DNA of 64,000 nt. It comes from Conus ventricosus (lineage: Eukaryota > Mollusca > Gastropoda > Neogastropoda > Conidae). A model generated the notes under the pieces. It did no database searches and had not been told where the DNA came from. It saw only the letters and a list, made by a program, of their open reading frames with translations. A program made the translations under genes and the position numbers. Positions 1 through 12,800 of this stretch are shown one piece after another (position 1 is the first letter of the stretch; every line of letters starts with the position of its first letter). The stretch covers positions 33,880,355 through 33,944,354 of the forward strand of contig CM031610.1 in assembly GCA_018398815.1 (NCBI GenBank). Direction: 5' to 3'.

Positions 1-943
1 ATTGTGAGTGTTGTGCTTTTCCATCTGCATGTGCACTGCAGAAATTCATCAGATAATGTTGCTCAGACTCCTGCCAGAATAGCTAATGAACTTTTGACTG
101 AAGGTTGTAGTCAGCCCTCTTTCTCAAGACTAAGAATGTAACATTCAGTGAGTAAGCATTGAACTTAGCTTAGTCTGTGCAATGACGCAGAGGAAAACAA
201 CATGACTGTGCATGTACATAAAGAATAAAATATCAGGTTCCCACTCATTTTTATCTAGTTGATGCACTCTTCCAACATTTAAATGTAGTTTTCATAAATG
301 CCTTGGTTGTGTGCAATGTTTCATGTCCGAATGGTGGTTTATCCCCTTCCCTTCTGTAATCCCTGATATCTACATTCTATAATATTTACATATTGGTCAT
401 GAAAACTATTTGAAGGCATGGTGCAGATGTATGTAGGGTATAAAAATATTTAGAAACATACTGTGGTACAGCATTTTTCCCCGCTGTCATCAGAAATTCA
501 AGTCAGATCATCAAAGCACAATTAATGGCTATAGCACGACATAGTTCCTTCAAGAACGTGCTATGCTACTTCATGATTCTTAAATCTTGAAGAATCCTTG
601 TATGCTGATTGACAATACTGCACATTGTTTCTTGAAAATTCAGTTTCATTAACCGATGACAAGTTGTGTCCAATGAAAATGCTCAGAACATTCAACAAAC
701 AGCTTCTGGAAGCTTCATGCACTTTTGGCTTTATTCTAGGACTCTAAAAGAGACCTCAAAATGACCATGTAATTTTGTGTGCATGTCATTTGGGAAACTA
801 AGTCACATGAAACTTCCTACACTACATAAGAACATCCCAAGGTATGTTGATCTTAAAAATCAATTGATGCTAATCAGTCAGACCTGTTTGTAACACACAT
901 TCTGCTCATCAACTTCGTCAATAGAATGCATATCAGAATAGTC
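1..943. other. AMBRA1 intron sequence, no feature seen
   Basis: AT-rich sequence downstream of the last visible AMBRA1 exon. No exon, repeat array or element boundary recognised. The missing C-terminal WD40 exons of AMBRA1 are not here. Confidence 0.6.
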
Positions 944-1083
944 TTTATGTTCCAGGACAAGGTAAGATTGCAGTGTAACAGGTACACAGCACTCTTCATG
1001 TTCCAGGATAGGGTAAGATTACAGTGTAACAGGTACACAGCACTCTTCAGGTTCCAGGATAGGGTAAGATTACAGTGTAACAG
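944..1083. repeat. 51-bp minisatellite, left portion
   Basis: Three units of the 51-bp repeat (core TTCCAGGATAGGGTAAGAT, then CAGTGTAACAGGTACACAGC). The array stops exactly at the terminus of the 4.6 kb inverted-repeat element and resumes at its other end. Confidence 0.9.
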
Positions 1084-1973
1084 TAGGTACCGGCAGCCAA
1101 AATTAGCGTATTGTTTTTCATATTTAAAATCTATATCATTGCAAAGTAAATGGAAAAACATACAAAACACAACAAGAATGAAGTCTCTATCTTCAGTCGT
1201 TTTCGAGATATTGCAGTTTAAAGTTGCTACGTTTTTATGCACCTGACAAAATGAGATATCTTCCAAGTTTGAAAGCCAACAGGATCATACATGATTGATA
1301 TATCTGGTTATAAATTGGTGTTCTCAATCTATACAACTTACACTCTTTGAACAAGTAAGTTCCATGGTATCAGTTTACATGGCTTATGTGTGATAAAGTG
1401 TCAAACTTGTAATAAATTGCAATTCAGCGCTTTTTGAATTTGCATGATGTGGCTACTTTGAAGCACTGCAGCACAGTAAAAATGGACATTTCAGAGTTTC
1501 CAGTGGTTTGGACAAACTCTCTAAGTTGTACTAAGCAAAGTCATTTTTTTCTGAGGTATCTGCTATAAAACATATATGAAAACTTTTGTGCTAAAAACAG
1601 GAAATATTGCAATTTGGACGGCGGAAAAATGGGGTAGAATCGCCCGCCACACTTAAAATTGCTATAACTTCTAAACTACTTCATGAACTGTTTCCAAATT
1701 TTGTATACAGTTTCTGTACAGTATTTCCTGTAAATCAAAGTGTACATTTTTGTTATTTTGTACCTAACATTTTATTTCCTGTACTAGAATAGTGGCCAAC
1801 AGGGGCGGAATGATGATGATGTCCGAATTAAAACCGACAGTTTTTGCAAAACTTATTGACAGATTTCAACAAAAATTTGGTATGATGTTGTCTGTATTGT
1901 TATTGATAAAATCATGTTATTTTTGCTCTTTCTGACAAGTGTTGGCAGCCACCAAACAAAAGGTCACTTACGA

Positions 1974-2224
1974 TAAGGGTGGGAAGTGCACTCTTGCTGA
2001 CGGGCAGATTGGGTTGACTATGTAAACAGAGTTCATTGTTAATTGGAACAGACCAGGCATGGCCAGTAGTTGTTTTGGAGACTATGTTGAAGTCACTGGC
2101 AAACACAAATGTGCTTTGCACTGAATCTGTGTCTGCCTTGGTTGGCCACACAAGCATGTTGTTTACAAGAGCAAATTTCCTCAGAAAATTAATGTCTGCT
2201 TTCTCAGGAGAGTGGATCTGTGAC
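1974..2224 (-). CDS. Possible exon inside the 4.6 kb element, function unknown
   Basis: An open minus-strand stretch between an acceptor-like GATTTGGCAG (before 2224) and a perfect donor GTAAGT (after 1974). It would read VSQIHSPEKADINFLRKF, ALVNNMLVWPTKADTDSVQS, TFVFASDFNIVSK and further. I do not recognise the protein, and it is not AMBRA1. It could be part of a transposon gene or chance. Confidence 0.2.
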
Positions 2225-2523
2225 ACACTGCCAAATCATCATCACAGAAAACTACATTCTGGCCAATTTTGGTAAAGATAAGTCTTCCAGAAGGCAATCA
2301 GTGGCATGTTCACAGATTTCATCATTGATGCAACATGACTGCATCCTCAAAATGGGTGATAACTTCTTATGTCTCCATCTCTTCCTCGGTCACCATCACT
2401 TCATCAGTCCCCAAGCCCAACTGCTCTGCCTCAGGAAAAGTTGAAGTGGAGACACAGCTCACACCTCATTCACTTTATCCTGGTCTGGTGGTCCTCCAAC
2501 TAACAACACAGCCAATAGTGAAC

Positions 2524-2700
2524 ACCGACATGTGTGGTAAAGACTATGGCCTATATAAGGTTTTGGGTGATCAGCCACCCATGAACCCTGGCATGTCGGA
2601 TAAAGGCTGTGGCCTATACGAAGATTATGGGTGACCAGCCACCCACAAGCTCCAGCATGTGAGAATGCTTCTTTAATTGGTATGGGTGACATGCCACCCA
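2524..2700. repeat. Degenerate ~63-bp tandem repeat, about 3 copies
   Basis: Three diverged units share TATGGCCTATA-type and TGGGTGA.CAGCCACCCA sequence. Confidence 0.6.
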
Positions 2701-2963
2701 CAGTATCTTATGAGGATTATAAGCTTTTATTATTTTCTCCTTTATTTACCACCAAAACACCACAATATTTAATGTGGGCAAGCACAAATACACAATAAAC
2801 AAAGTCATAAAACTTTAGTTACATATTATGAAAACTGAGTGAGTTATGAAGATTTAAACGACAGTCTGGGTAATTTTTCACCCACAAGCTCTGGCAAAGG
2901 TTAAACAAATAAAAATGTGGATGCGTTTTCTCAGTTAAAGAAAAAACAATGAAAAGAAAGAAA

Positions 2964-3338
2964 AAACATCAAAGCATGGCCCAGGACCACTTAATTGAAC
3001 TATGAGTGCATGATTTTATGTAAATTTCCCTGTCTGTTTCTTTATCATTGTGCGATATCATGTGGTGTGTGTGGGGTGTGTGTGTGTCAAATTACTGAGA
3101 GAAAAAAAATTAAAGCATGGCATAGGACCACTTAATTGAACTATGAGTGCATGTTTTATGTAAATTTCCCAGTCTGTTTTCTTCATCGTTGTGTGATATC
3201 ATGTGGTGTGTGTGTGAGTGTGTGAAATTACTGGGAAAAAAAATTAAAGCATGGCATAGGACCACTTATCTTAACTATGAGTGCATGCTTTGATGTACAT
3301 TTCCCTGTCTGTTTCTTCATCGTTGTGTGATATCATGT

Positions 3339-3370
<32 letters not shown>
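2964..3370. repeat. ~137-bp tandem repeat, 3 copies, with GT tract
   Basis: Each unit contains AAAGCATGGC, AGGACCACTTA, AACTATGAGTGCATG, a CTGTCTGTTT block and ATATCATGTGGTGTGTG, ending in a GT-rich tail that is longest in the third unit. Confidence 0.85.
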
Positions 3371-5084
3371 GTTACTGCTCACTGTCCATTCCTTACAATT
3401 AAATTTTAGTATCGGTTGTTCTTTGTAAGCAAAAATGTATTGCATGTTCTTTGTAAACAAAAGGTACATCCTCTGCAACACATTATTTTGTCAACAGGGT
3501 GTGATTTAAGCATTGCCAATAACATGTTAAGTATTTCATCATTATGATTTTGAATTAACTTGTTGATTTAATCATTGTGAATGTAAAAGAACATAAATAT
3601 ACATTATAATGCTTTTTTAAAAATAAAAGGTAAAATTAAAGAAAGATTTAACTTTATTTTGGACTCTACCTTTTTATCAACTACTCTGTTTGTTCAGTAT
3701 GTTTGTGCTGTTACAGCAATATACATAACTGTGCAGCATAACATACTATCACCATAAAATATAAATGTTACTGTCACAACAATGTAATGTCTTGGCAATG
3801 CAATGCTACTGTAGTTGTATTCTAGCAGTTTTACTTGAAAGTAATCACTAAGTGTTCAAAGCCTTGCTGTGTTTGCCAGTAAAGAGGGAGGGGGAGGGAG
3901 GGGAGGGGAGGGGGGGGGGGGAGGAGAAAGCAAATCTTTACAGTTAAATTACATAAATTTGAAATACACTAGGGAAAAGATTAGATTGCTAAACCAAACT
4001 TCGTAGGGTCGGATTGACTCGGCAGTGACACTCCCCCCCCCCCCCCCCCCCCCCCCCATACCCCAACCCCCACTACACCCTCCTTACTGTCCAACTTCAG
4101 ACTCTACTCTCCTCTCTCTTTTTTTATCCCCAAACACGCTTTGCACATCGAGTATGACAGTAATGATCGGTGTTTCGATCGGTGGTCATTATAGAAGACG
4201 GTGCTTTCAATTCAAAGCCTCGGACCGTCTTGTACGCGCGGTTGTGGCTTCCGGTTTGAATATCTGTCTCAAACAGATGTTTTTTAACTACGATTTTCTC
4301 TTTAATCGCGTAATGGAATCAGTAACCAGTTCACTAATACATGAATCGACATAAGTGAAGCCCATTACTGATATCTATTTTCATTAATTTGTCTTGTACA
4401 AAAATACGATCGCTTCGAACGGCGCAACGCGTGGGCCATTTCCAACCTGTTTAATCTCGACGAACACCAGCTGAATTACGAACAAAATAACTAAGCATTG
4501 GCACGGTATTAAACGAAACAAAATAACTGAATCGTTTCATTAATGTTCTGGTTTGTTATTATATGCGTTATCTTACCAAGTGCATCTTGCAATTCAACAA
4601 CGATAAGCGCATTCGACTCGGTCATTGTCGGATCTCGGCTTCGTTCCGCCATTGTTGAAATCTTGGACAAGGAGCGAATGTTTGCATTTGATACCTTCGC
4701 TTTGATTGCTTGCGCTTTTCGAGCATTCAACCAATCGCTTAGCTTGATACACCAATGAATTCGGGAGAGAACGGCCTTTCTAGCGCATCGTTAATGTGTA
4801 TGTTTTTTTCGCAAGTTTTTTAGCAACGACGTTGGAAAGACAACACTTGTAACAAGCCTCATAAAAACTTCGATTCTAAATAATTTAAACACATCGTACT
4901 AAAAGAGAGAAATAGACTGAAATAAAGCTTGAAACATGCTCTTTTATTCTGACCTATTTGAACGCCAGTGAATGGAATGAACACATTGTATGCGTTGATT
5001 TTCGACACCGTGTAGCTCGAACGCTCGGCCAAATCACGCCTGCGGCGCATCGGGATGTGTGACGCGCTTCGTTTTCGTGTGAAC

Positions 5085-5502
5085 CAGAGCTGCCAACCTG
5101 CTCATGCGGCTTACAGTAGCATTTCACAATTTTCACAGTAGCATTTCCAATTTGACAGTAGCAACTTAATTTTGCGCGCGTTGAAATCAGGCCTATAACC
5201 AGTTTTACGGACCACATTAAAGCTACAGTACTCTTAGTGTATCTATAAATGTTATTATACAGAGATGAAGCAGAGGAAGAGGCAAATTGTAAAAAAAAAA
5301 TCTACGTGCTACAGTAAAACCGAAAGCGGAAATGCAGTTCCGACAGACCGATAGAGACGTTACTTAGCGCTGTCCAAACAAAACGAAAGTATCTTCGAAT
5401 TTTTTTGTTTCGCCGTAGCAATTTAATGATCGTAGTAGCGTCGTAGCAAGCATTCTCTTGGCGTAGCAAACTACGGCGATCTCGTAGCAGTTGGCAGCTA
5501 TG
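5085..5502. mobile_element. hAT-like non-autonomous element nested in the 4.6 kb element
   Basis: The left end CAGAGCTGCCAACCTGCT and the reverse complement of the right end CATAGCTGCCAACTGCT form imperfect inverted repeats. GTGAAC flanks it on both sides (5079-5084, 5503-5508). Repeated GTAGCA hexamers lie near both ends. No coding capacity. Confidence 0.7.
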
Positions 5503-5719
5503 GTGAACCGATGGTTATTTGGAATAAAACTATCATCATACCGTATGTTGCAAACACAAATAAACAACACAGAGTTCAAAAGGAAACTGCATTCTTTATT
5601 CATCACAATTTTCATCTGATTCTAAACGCGTTATTCATAGATACTGCCTATTGAAAACACGCAAATTTTTCACTCGGCTGAACTTTCCCGTACGCTGAAA
5701 GAAGGGCTGCCGGTACCTA

Positions 5720-6355
5720 GTAACAGGTACACAGCACTCTTCAGGTTCCAGGATAGGGTAAGATTACAGTGTAACAGGTACACAGCACTCTTCAGGTTCC
5801 AGGATAGGGTAAGATTACAGTGTAACAGGTACACAGCACTCTTCAGGTTCCAGGATAGGGTAAGATTACAGTGTAACAGGTACACAGCACTCTTCAGGTT
5901 CCAGGATAGGGTAAGATTACAGTGTAACAGGTACACAGCACTCTTCAGGTTCCAGGATAGGGTAAGATTACAGTGTAACAGGTACACAGCACTCTTCATG
6001 TTCCAGGATAGGGTAAGATTACAGTGTAACAGGTAGACAGCACTCTTCATGTTCCAGGATAGGGTAAGATTACAGTGTAACAGGTACACAGCACTCTTCA
6101 TGTTCCAGGATAGGGTAAGATTACAGTGTAACAGGTACACAGCACTCTGATGGGGCAAGTGGACAGTGTCACTGGTACATAGCACAGAAGTTCATGTTCC
6201 TGGATTTGTGGTAAGATTCCAATGGAACAGGCACAGAGTACAGGAGTCTTTACATCCTAGAATGAGGTGAGATGACGGTGTAAAGGAACACGGCACAGTA
6301 ATGTTTATCATCCAGGATGAGGTATGATTACAACTGCTACAACACATAGCACATG
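5720..6355. repeat. 51-bp minisatellite, right portion with decaying edge
   Basis: Eight near-identical 51-bp units (5720-6150), then three or four progressively diverged units to about 6355. Because 51 is a multiple of 3, the minus strand reads open as a repeated 17-residue motif; that is a repeat artefact, not a gene. Confidence 0.92.
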
Positions 6356-6771
6356 AGCCTCCTCTTTCAAGGCACAGATAAATAAAGTGATGCATTGATA
6401 CAGAAAAGGTCTGGGGGTTTTGGCTCTCTCGGCAAAACAACAACAACCAAACAAATAAGCAAACTTTTGCACCAATTTCCATGATTTGCAATGTTGAATA
6501 TCATAATAATAAGGAAAGAAAAGAATGTAAGCGGTAAAGAAAGGAAACCAAGCATGCATAAAGACAAAAGAAAAACAACAACTTCTGAAAATAAAAACGA
6601 AAGACCGAGAGACAAAAAGAAAGACAGGAAGGAGGGGACAGAAACAGGTACGAGTGAGAGGAGGAGGTGGGTTCCGGGGATGATGAAGGACCGGGATGGC
6701 AAGTAAAAAGACAAAAACAAAACAAAAACCAACAACAAAAAAACAGTAATGCAAAGATTGAGGCTACTCAC

Positions 6772-6882
6772 CCTGCGTCAGATCAGGCACCTTGTTACTG
6801 CGCAAGTCCCAACGCTGGATGCGGTACGTGTTGGACACGATGTTGCTGGCCACCGCTTGCTCTCCGGAGCTCATGAACACTC
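6772..6882 (-). CDS. AMBRA1: AMBRA1 coding exon 15, start of C-terminal WD40 half
   Basis: A 111-nt exon (acceptor CATGGCAG, donor GTGAGT), phase 1 on both sides. It encodes [19 protein letters not shown] and [17 protein letters not shown], nearly residue for residue the vertebrate [20 protein letters not shown]. It is the last AMBRA1 exon I can find; the following intron exceeds 6.7 kb and runs off the window. Confidence 0.96.
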
Positions 6883-9800
6883 CTGCCATGACAACATCAT
6901 CCGACCATGCTAACCCATAACCACAGGTGAAATCTTGAATATTCAAACTGTGTCAGAATCCTACACACGACAGAAATATGTGATTCAGAGCGTGTCTTTT
7001 CCTCCAGCTGATAACTAACTGAACTCAGATTATTGCCCCTTCTAGTTCTACCACCGATTTCAAGCTGCCTCAGTACAAGGTTTACCATGACACAAATAGT
7101 CATCTTCCTAGACCTGACTGACTCTCTGATTTCCCGTGCTAAAACATTGAATGTTGAATGGGGAAGGGAGAGACAGGGGAGGGGAATACATTTTGAACGT
7201 CAGGTGGGAAAAACATACACAGTGGGGAAAAAAAAATCTCTAAATATTAAGTGTCAAAAAATATTCTGAATATTTCAGGGAAAAAGAAAAACACATCTCA
7301 AATGTTGCATGGCAAAAATAAATTCTGATTGGGGGTGGGGGAGAGGGGAGAACACATTCTGCAAGTCGTACTGAAAAAAAAACAACAAAACACATCTTCA
7401 CTCTTCAAATTCTGAATGCTTTTTTTGGGGGGATGGGTGGGGGAATGTGGTGGTGGAAGATCTCTAGAATATTGGATGAAAAAAAAAACTGCACTAATAG
7501 TTCATACAGACATGTTATTCATTCTTTATACAATGTAATTTTCTAACTGAAATGTAAGTTGCTCCTTCAAAAATATTCATTTCTGAGCACTTTCAGACAC
7601 TCTGATGTACTTACAAGGACAATGTAGTAAGTACTGCGCCTAGAGAGAGCCTATTACAATGTTGTTGAACATTTTGTTCTCTCTGTAAAAAACAAATATC
7701 AATTAGAAGATAGGATAGAAAAAGGGTACAGCACCAGGTTGGCTTGAAGCTACACAATCCTTGCCCAGAAAGCAGTTCAAATTTCACATGGGACATTAGT
7801 TGGGACAAATAAAAGTTTCGAATATGAACAAACGGAAAGCAATACCAAATAACCAATAAAAAAAAATCTTCAAGTACCAATCCGTCTACATCTGTAAATG
7901 TGGCCTTACCAGTAAGCTGATGACTGCCTACCAAGATAAAACTCTACATACATTTTGTCCCTGTACAGATTATTTGTAAAAATTTAAGCATTAAGATGCA
8001 GCAACAGTAAGTAGTGGCCACCACTTGCTATTGCTTCAGGTTAAGCCAACAGGATTTTAATTTTTTTTCTTTTTCAGCTTGAATCCGATGAAAAAAATTA
8101 GCGACAGTAATAAAATGACTGGTCCCAGGCACCTTGAATCAAGAACAGCAACTAAAAGCAGTGTACATGTATGTGGGTGTGTTTACCATTGCATTACACT
8201 TAAGTGGCACTATATGCAATGACTAAGAAGGGGAGAGCACCCATCAATGTTGCTGATCAATTTCAGACTTTCAGAAAGACAAAGAATGACCACAAGGATC
8301 AGTTATAAACACTAATGAAACACACACAAAAAAGGTATATGCACAGTAAACTACATCAGAAGACACGTGCACAGCGAAATGAATACCATCGTAGACTTTT
8401 ACTCAAAAATTTGAAGCAATCTGAGCTTGCAGGATCTGTGGTCTCTTTCTTGTTTTGGTTTTAATTTTAATTAAAACAGTACTCAAGTTTCATCATTTGT
8501 CTGGTGCTCTAAAATATCGATTCGGTACTTTTGTACATGTCACATAAAGCAAGCTCTAAAAAGGTTAAACCACTCTGCAAAATTTTTACAGAGAAGCATC
8601 CAACCATTTTCAAGTAAGGTAATCAGACAGACATGTTAACATGTCTAGTATATAACAACCTGCTCTGCGGCCCTCTGCCGGTGCATATGACACAAAGAAC
8701 ACATTACAAAAAGGTTTTCGCATTTGTGTACAAAGTTACCTGCGATTGCGTTGTTGATGGAACTTTGGAAGACATAGGTGCGCCCCAAGACGGGGTTGTC
8801 CATGATACTGCGGGCATAGTGCGGGTGCAGGCTGTGATACTCTGGCATGGACTGTCCTACATCCGGGGGGCTAGCATTCTCCTGACTCGTTCCCTGGGGC
8901 TGGTCATCTGATGATGGGCGCTGCACTAGGATACTGCAGGAAGTATGAGAGTGCTTCTGATAACATTGTTCTGTCTCATCTATTTCTCCTTGATTTTAAT
9001 CTATCTCTTTCAAAAGTAATCCAACCACTGAGTTTAATTTTTCATTAAAGCATAAAGGTACACCGCCACTGAATATCAACTGAAAACACAACCATGAAAT
9101 ACAGACAAACACGCAGTTAAAATAGGAGCTAACACACTCTGACATTATTGAAGTACCGCTTTCTACAGAAAACAAATCAATTGTATTTCTTTCTAAACCA
9201 TGTACTGATTATTCTGTGTTGACTCCAAAGGAACAATGTAATCAAACAGAGTAAATAATTCTTATCATTTGTTGTTGTTGTTGTTTTTCTCTGTTCTTGT
9301 TTTTAAATGCATCAGTATCATCTCAAGCATTGACAAAACCACTAGACTGAAGCAGTGAATCGTCATAAGGTCAAAACGTTAATATCAAACGAGGCTGCTT
9401 TCAATTCTATCAGTCTCTATTCTTTGTTTAACAAGGTTAAAGAGGATAAAAAATGTAAGCCTATGTTGCACTAGGCCAGTCTCTCGTTCAAGTGTGCTCG
9501 CTTTTTGACACTTGACAGGTGTGACCAGCTATGGAAGTGAATGCAAGAGCAAATAATGGTTCACTTTGGGACTTGATTACGTTCAAGTGTTCAGGTGCAG
9601 CAAATGCACAGGGATGGTGATCAACCAATCACAGTAAAGGTGAAGATCAAGCGCTCCGCAACCCACCATCTCCTCTGGGCAAGATTTCTCTCTAAAAATT
9701 TCTTTCGCCCTTCACCAAAATAGAGAATTCGTCCCCACTTACAGATTCTATGTTGAATACGATTCTGTATGTAATTTCATATTCTGATATAATGCACTCA

Positions 9801-12800
9801 CAACACCTTAATGAACATTGAGTAAACAACATGGCACGTGCCACCCAAAAGAGGAACGAGTCCCTGAGTCTAGTTGTGTGACCAGTCAATATTCATATCG
9901 CTTCACTGAGAACTCACATACGTGACCAAAAAATGGAGAGCCGATGGAAACAGCGAGTGCAAGGACAAATTTTTTATCTAACAAAGAGTGCAAAACTTGC
10001 CTAAGTGACAAGACCATAAGAATGTGTGTGTGTGTGTGCGTGCGCGTATGCATGCATGTGTGTGTGTTTGTATATGTATGGATATATGCCAGTGTGTGTG
10101 TACAGATGTGTGTGCGTGCTTGCAGGCAAATGAAATGTTAAAGGTAGAATATGTCAACATATGCTGTTGTGTTCAACGGCGATATCAAACAGGATCAGGA
10201 ACACGAAAACTGTGACTTGTCACAAAAATCACACATTAACAACAACCCAAACACTGAGCAACTTACCGTGGGGAGGAGGAAATCTTGACGACTGCTGTGA
10301 CGTTGCTGTAGAGGAAGAGGAGGAGGAAAAGGAGGAAGCGGAGGAGGAGGAAGAGGAGGAAGAAGAAGAGGAGGAAGAAGAAGATGAGACGCTGGTGAGC
10401 AGGGATGCCGGTGGGGGGACAGGACGAGGTGTGTAGTTTTCGCTGACAGGCCTAGCCAGACAAGACCTCAAAATGTCGCTTTGCTGCGGCTCTCCTGAAA
10501 AAGAATGTTACAGTATCAGCATCGAACCGAAACACACGCTTTCTCAACACAGACATACCCCAGTAATGTCTGTGACAGCATGAACAAAAGCAGCCCTGAT
10601 CATTTTAGTTGGCTTAGCAGTTTTCCTCCTTTTTGCTTTAGGTTCAGATGCACAATACAGCAACAACTCGGGCCTGGTTCACGCCAGGATATAGATTATG
10701 AAAGTAAGCCGTAAAGTACAGCAACGTCGTGCAGTTTCAAAGCAGAATGAGTCGTAGCATAATTTTCATGTCCTCATCCTCATCAATCAGCATAAATAAA
10801 ACAATACAATTAGTCCCCCAATTCTTTGGCCCTTCATGTCTACCTTTCATGGTGACCTATTTCAATTTCCCCACCATGTCTATGCCCTTGGTAGCTTTGT
10901 GTCAAGACTGGCAGTACCACAAAGTGTTATGGGGACTCTCTATAGACGGACGAAGTGGCACAATCCTGTCGGGCATGCTCGTACTGACTCTGCGACTCAT
11001 CAATACTGGTCATCAGATGGGGTTTGGTTTAGTAGATAGTGCACTGCATATGCTGAATGAAAACAGGCACTACTGACAACACCTAAGTCACTCGGCAGCA
11101 GTGCAATGTCTCCTCCGATGGTTGCCTCACGACGACCTGACATTGACAGCTCCATGTGGATTGCCGGCACTGGGGCTGTGGCAGGAGAATCCTGGGTATG
11201 GCTGTGGATGGAGAGCTGGAATGTGCGGTGCTGGCGTAATGCCATGGATGGTGGCACAGAAGATCAGACAGCACAAAGTAAATGAAAACTTAGTATTACG
11301 AACACTGGGCTTTAGTTGAGCTGCGTCTTTTAACAGTTCAAAGCAAAAGCACACACACAAAATTCTGAAATACAATATCAATAAAAAAAATCAAGGACCA
11401 CAAACATACAGTGCTCTAGTTGTTCTCTTGAAGGTACATCTGTTTAAGCCTTAGTTACGGGAGATTTAAGCAGTATCATGAAGGTACATCTGTTTAAGCC
11501 TTAGTTACTGGAGATTTAAGCAGTATCATGCTTAAGAGACAGTGAACACTGTTAAGACGGAACACCCCTTGCATGCGCATCACACACTCTGAGGAGGGTC
11601 CGGCAAGCTGAAAAATCCTACAGATAAAACTAACAGGCTGTTAAGGGAATCAAACCCATGACCCCCCCCCCCCCCCCCCCCCCCCCAATCTGCAGTCTAC
11701 AACATTAACTACCGCACCACTAAGGTTGTTCCAAAACATTCCTTAATATAAGAATCTGAAATGTGTCAAGTTCCTGTGCATGTGAAAAATTCACTTGGCT
11801 AGTATCACAGTAATGTTACAAAGAACCAAACAGCTTACATCATACACTGATAACTCTCTAGTCCCTGATAAAGACAATACATCTGCATCTTGAAATCTTG
11901 AGCAATAGAGCAATAAGCAATAAAGCAAACAATCCAGGCACTCAAATTCTCACTGAATCAGTCCTACCAAGAATGCAAGTCCAAACAAGAATGCACACAT
12001 GCATTCATGTGCACAAAAGTGCGCTTAGTACACACATACACTCTCCTGAAGCTGTACCAACAATATCACACACATTAACACTGCTCTCTTACCAGACACT
12101 GATCCAGATTGCGAGTCAGCAGACACCTGACGATGATTGCCAACAACCAATACGTCCTCCCTGTTAGCCATTCGTCGCGCCAGCTCACTGTAGGTGATGG
12201 ACTCTCGCAAGCCGGTCCCCGATATCACCTCAATGGTCTGTGTGTTGCTTCCTGCTGGCGCAGGCAGAGTATGGAATGGCCCTATGTCCTCATTCTGCGA
12301 GGGCGTGGAGGTGGATGACCCAGAACTCTCCTCCTGTGCTGCTATGCCAGGCTCTGAGGTCCCCGAGGATGTGCTAAGGCCGCTTGGTGCTGAAGTGCTA
12401 CCTGCCGTTCCTGAGCTGGACGCAGAGGTGACAGAGCTGCTCTCCTGGGGCACAGAATGGGAGGAGTCTGCAGTCTGGCTGGTGACAGACTCACCACCTT
12501 GGTCCCTCAGAGTGGATAAGATCTGATTGCGACTTTCTGTCAACCGACGCATTTCCTCATGATATGTAGCTTGTATGCGGGACATCGCATCGTCATTTTC
12601 CAGCAACTGAAGGAAAAAAAGAAAAGCCACAAGTTATGAGCTGGTTCTGAAACATAGCAGTTAGTGCTAATCATACTTGATTCTGAAAAACAGCGGTCAG
12701 TGCTAAACAGCTGGTTTTGAAAAACAGCAGTTTGGGCTAATCATAAGTAACGTTAAATGCATGACAGTTAATATCACAGTCAATTTTAACTACTTGTTTA

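Larger units (their letters stand above)
1084..5719. mobile_element. 4.6 kb DNA element with 15-bp perfect terminal inverted repeats
   Basis: The left end TAGGTACCGGCAGCC (1084-1098) is the exact reverse complement of the right end GGCTGCCGGTACCTA (5705-5719). GTAACAG flanks it on both sides (1077-1083, 5720-5726), consistent with a 7-bp target duplication, though the target is itself a tandem repeat. It splits a 51-bp minisatellite. No transposase was recognised in its 4.6 kb. The superfamily is unknown. Confidence 0.75.

Noticed and set aside
5670..6185. 171-residue ORF with a repeated 17-residue motif (SAVYLLHCNLTLSWN..)
   Set aside because: It is the 51-bp minisatellite read in frame; 51 is divisible by 3. 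The other half of the array gives the same motif, and no gene signals exist.
6308..6771. Several hydrophobic minus-strand ORFs (membrane-protein-like)
   Set aside because: Overlapping in different frames over A/G-rich plus-strand sequence; the Phe/Leu/Val content is compositional. Only the exon at 6772-6882 is real.
10161..10436. Plus-strand ORF with a poly-Glu run
   Set aside because: Antisense shadow of the poly-Ser tract in AMBRA1 coding exon 13.
11000..11319. Overlapping ORFs at 11.0-11.3 kb as an AMBRA1 exon
   Set aside because: The neighbouring exons join directly in phase, and the sequence has a diverged second copy at 29.6 kb, so it is an interspersed repeat.
12025..12092. Extension of the AMBRA1 reading frame past 12093
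   Set aside because: The ORF reads on into the intron, but donor GTAAGA at 12092 and the correct join to 10494 set the exon end.
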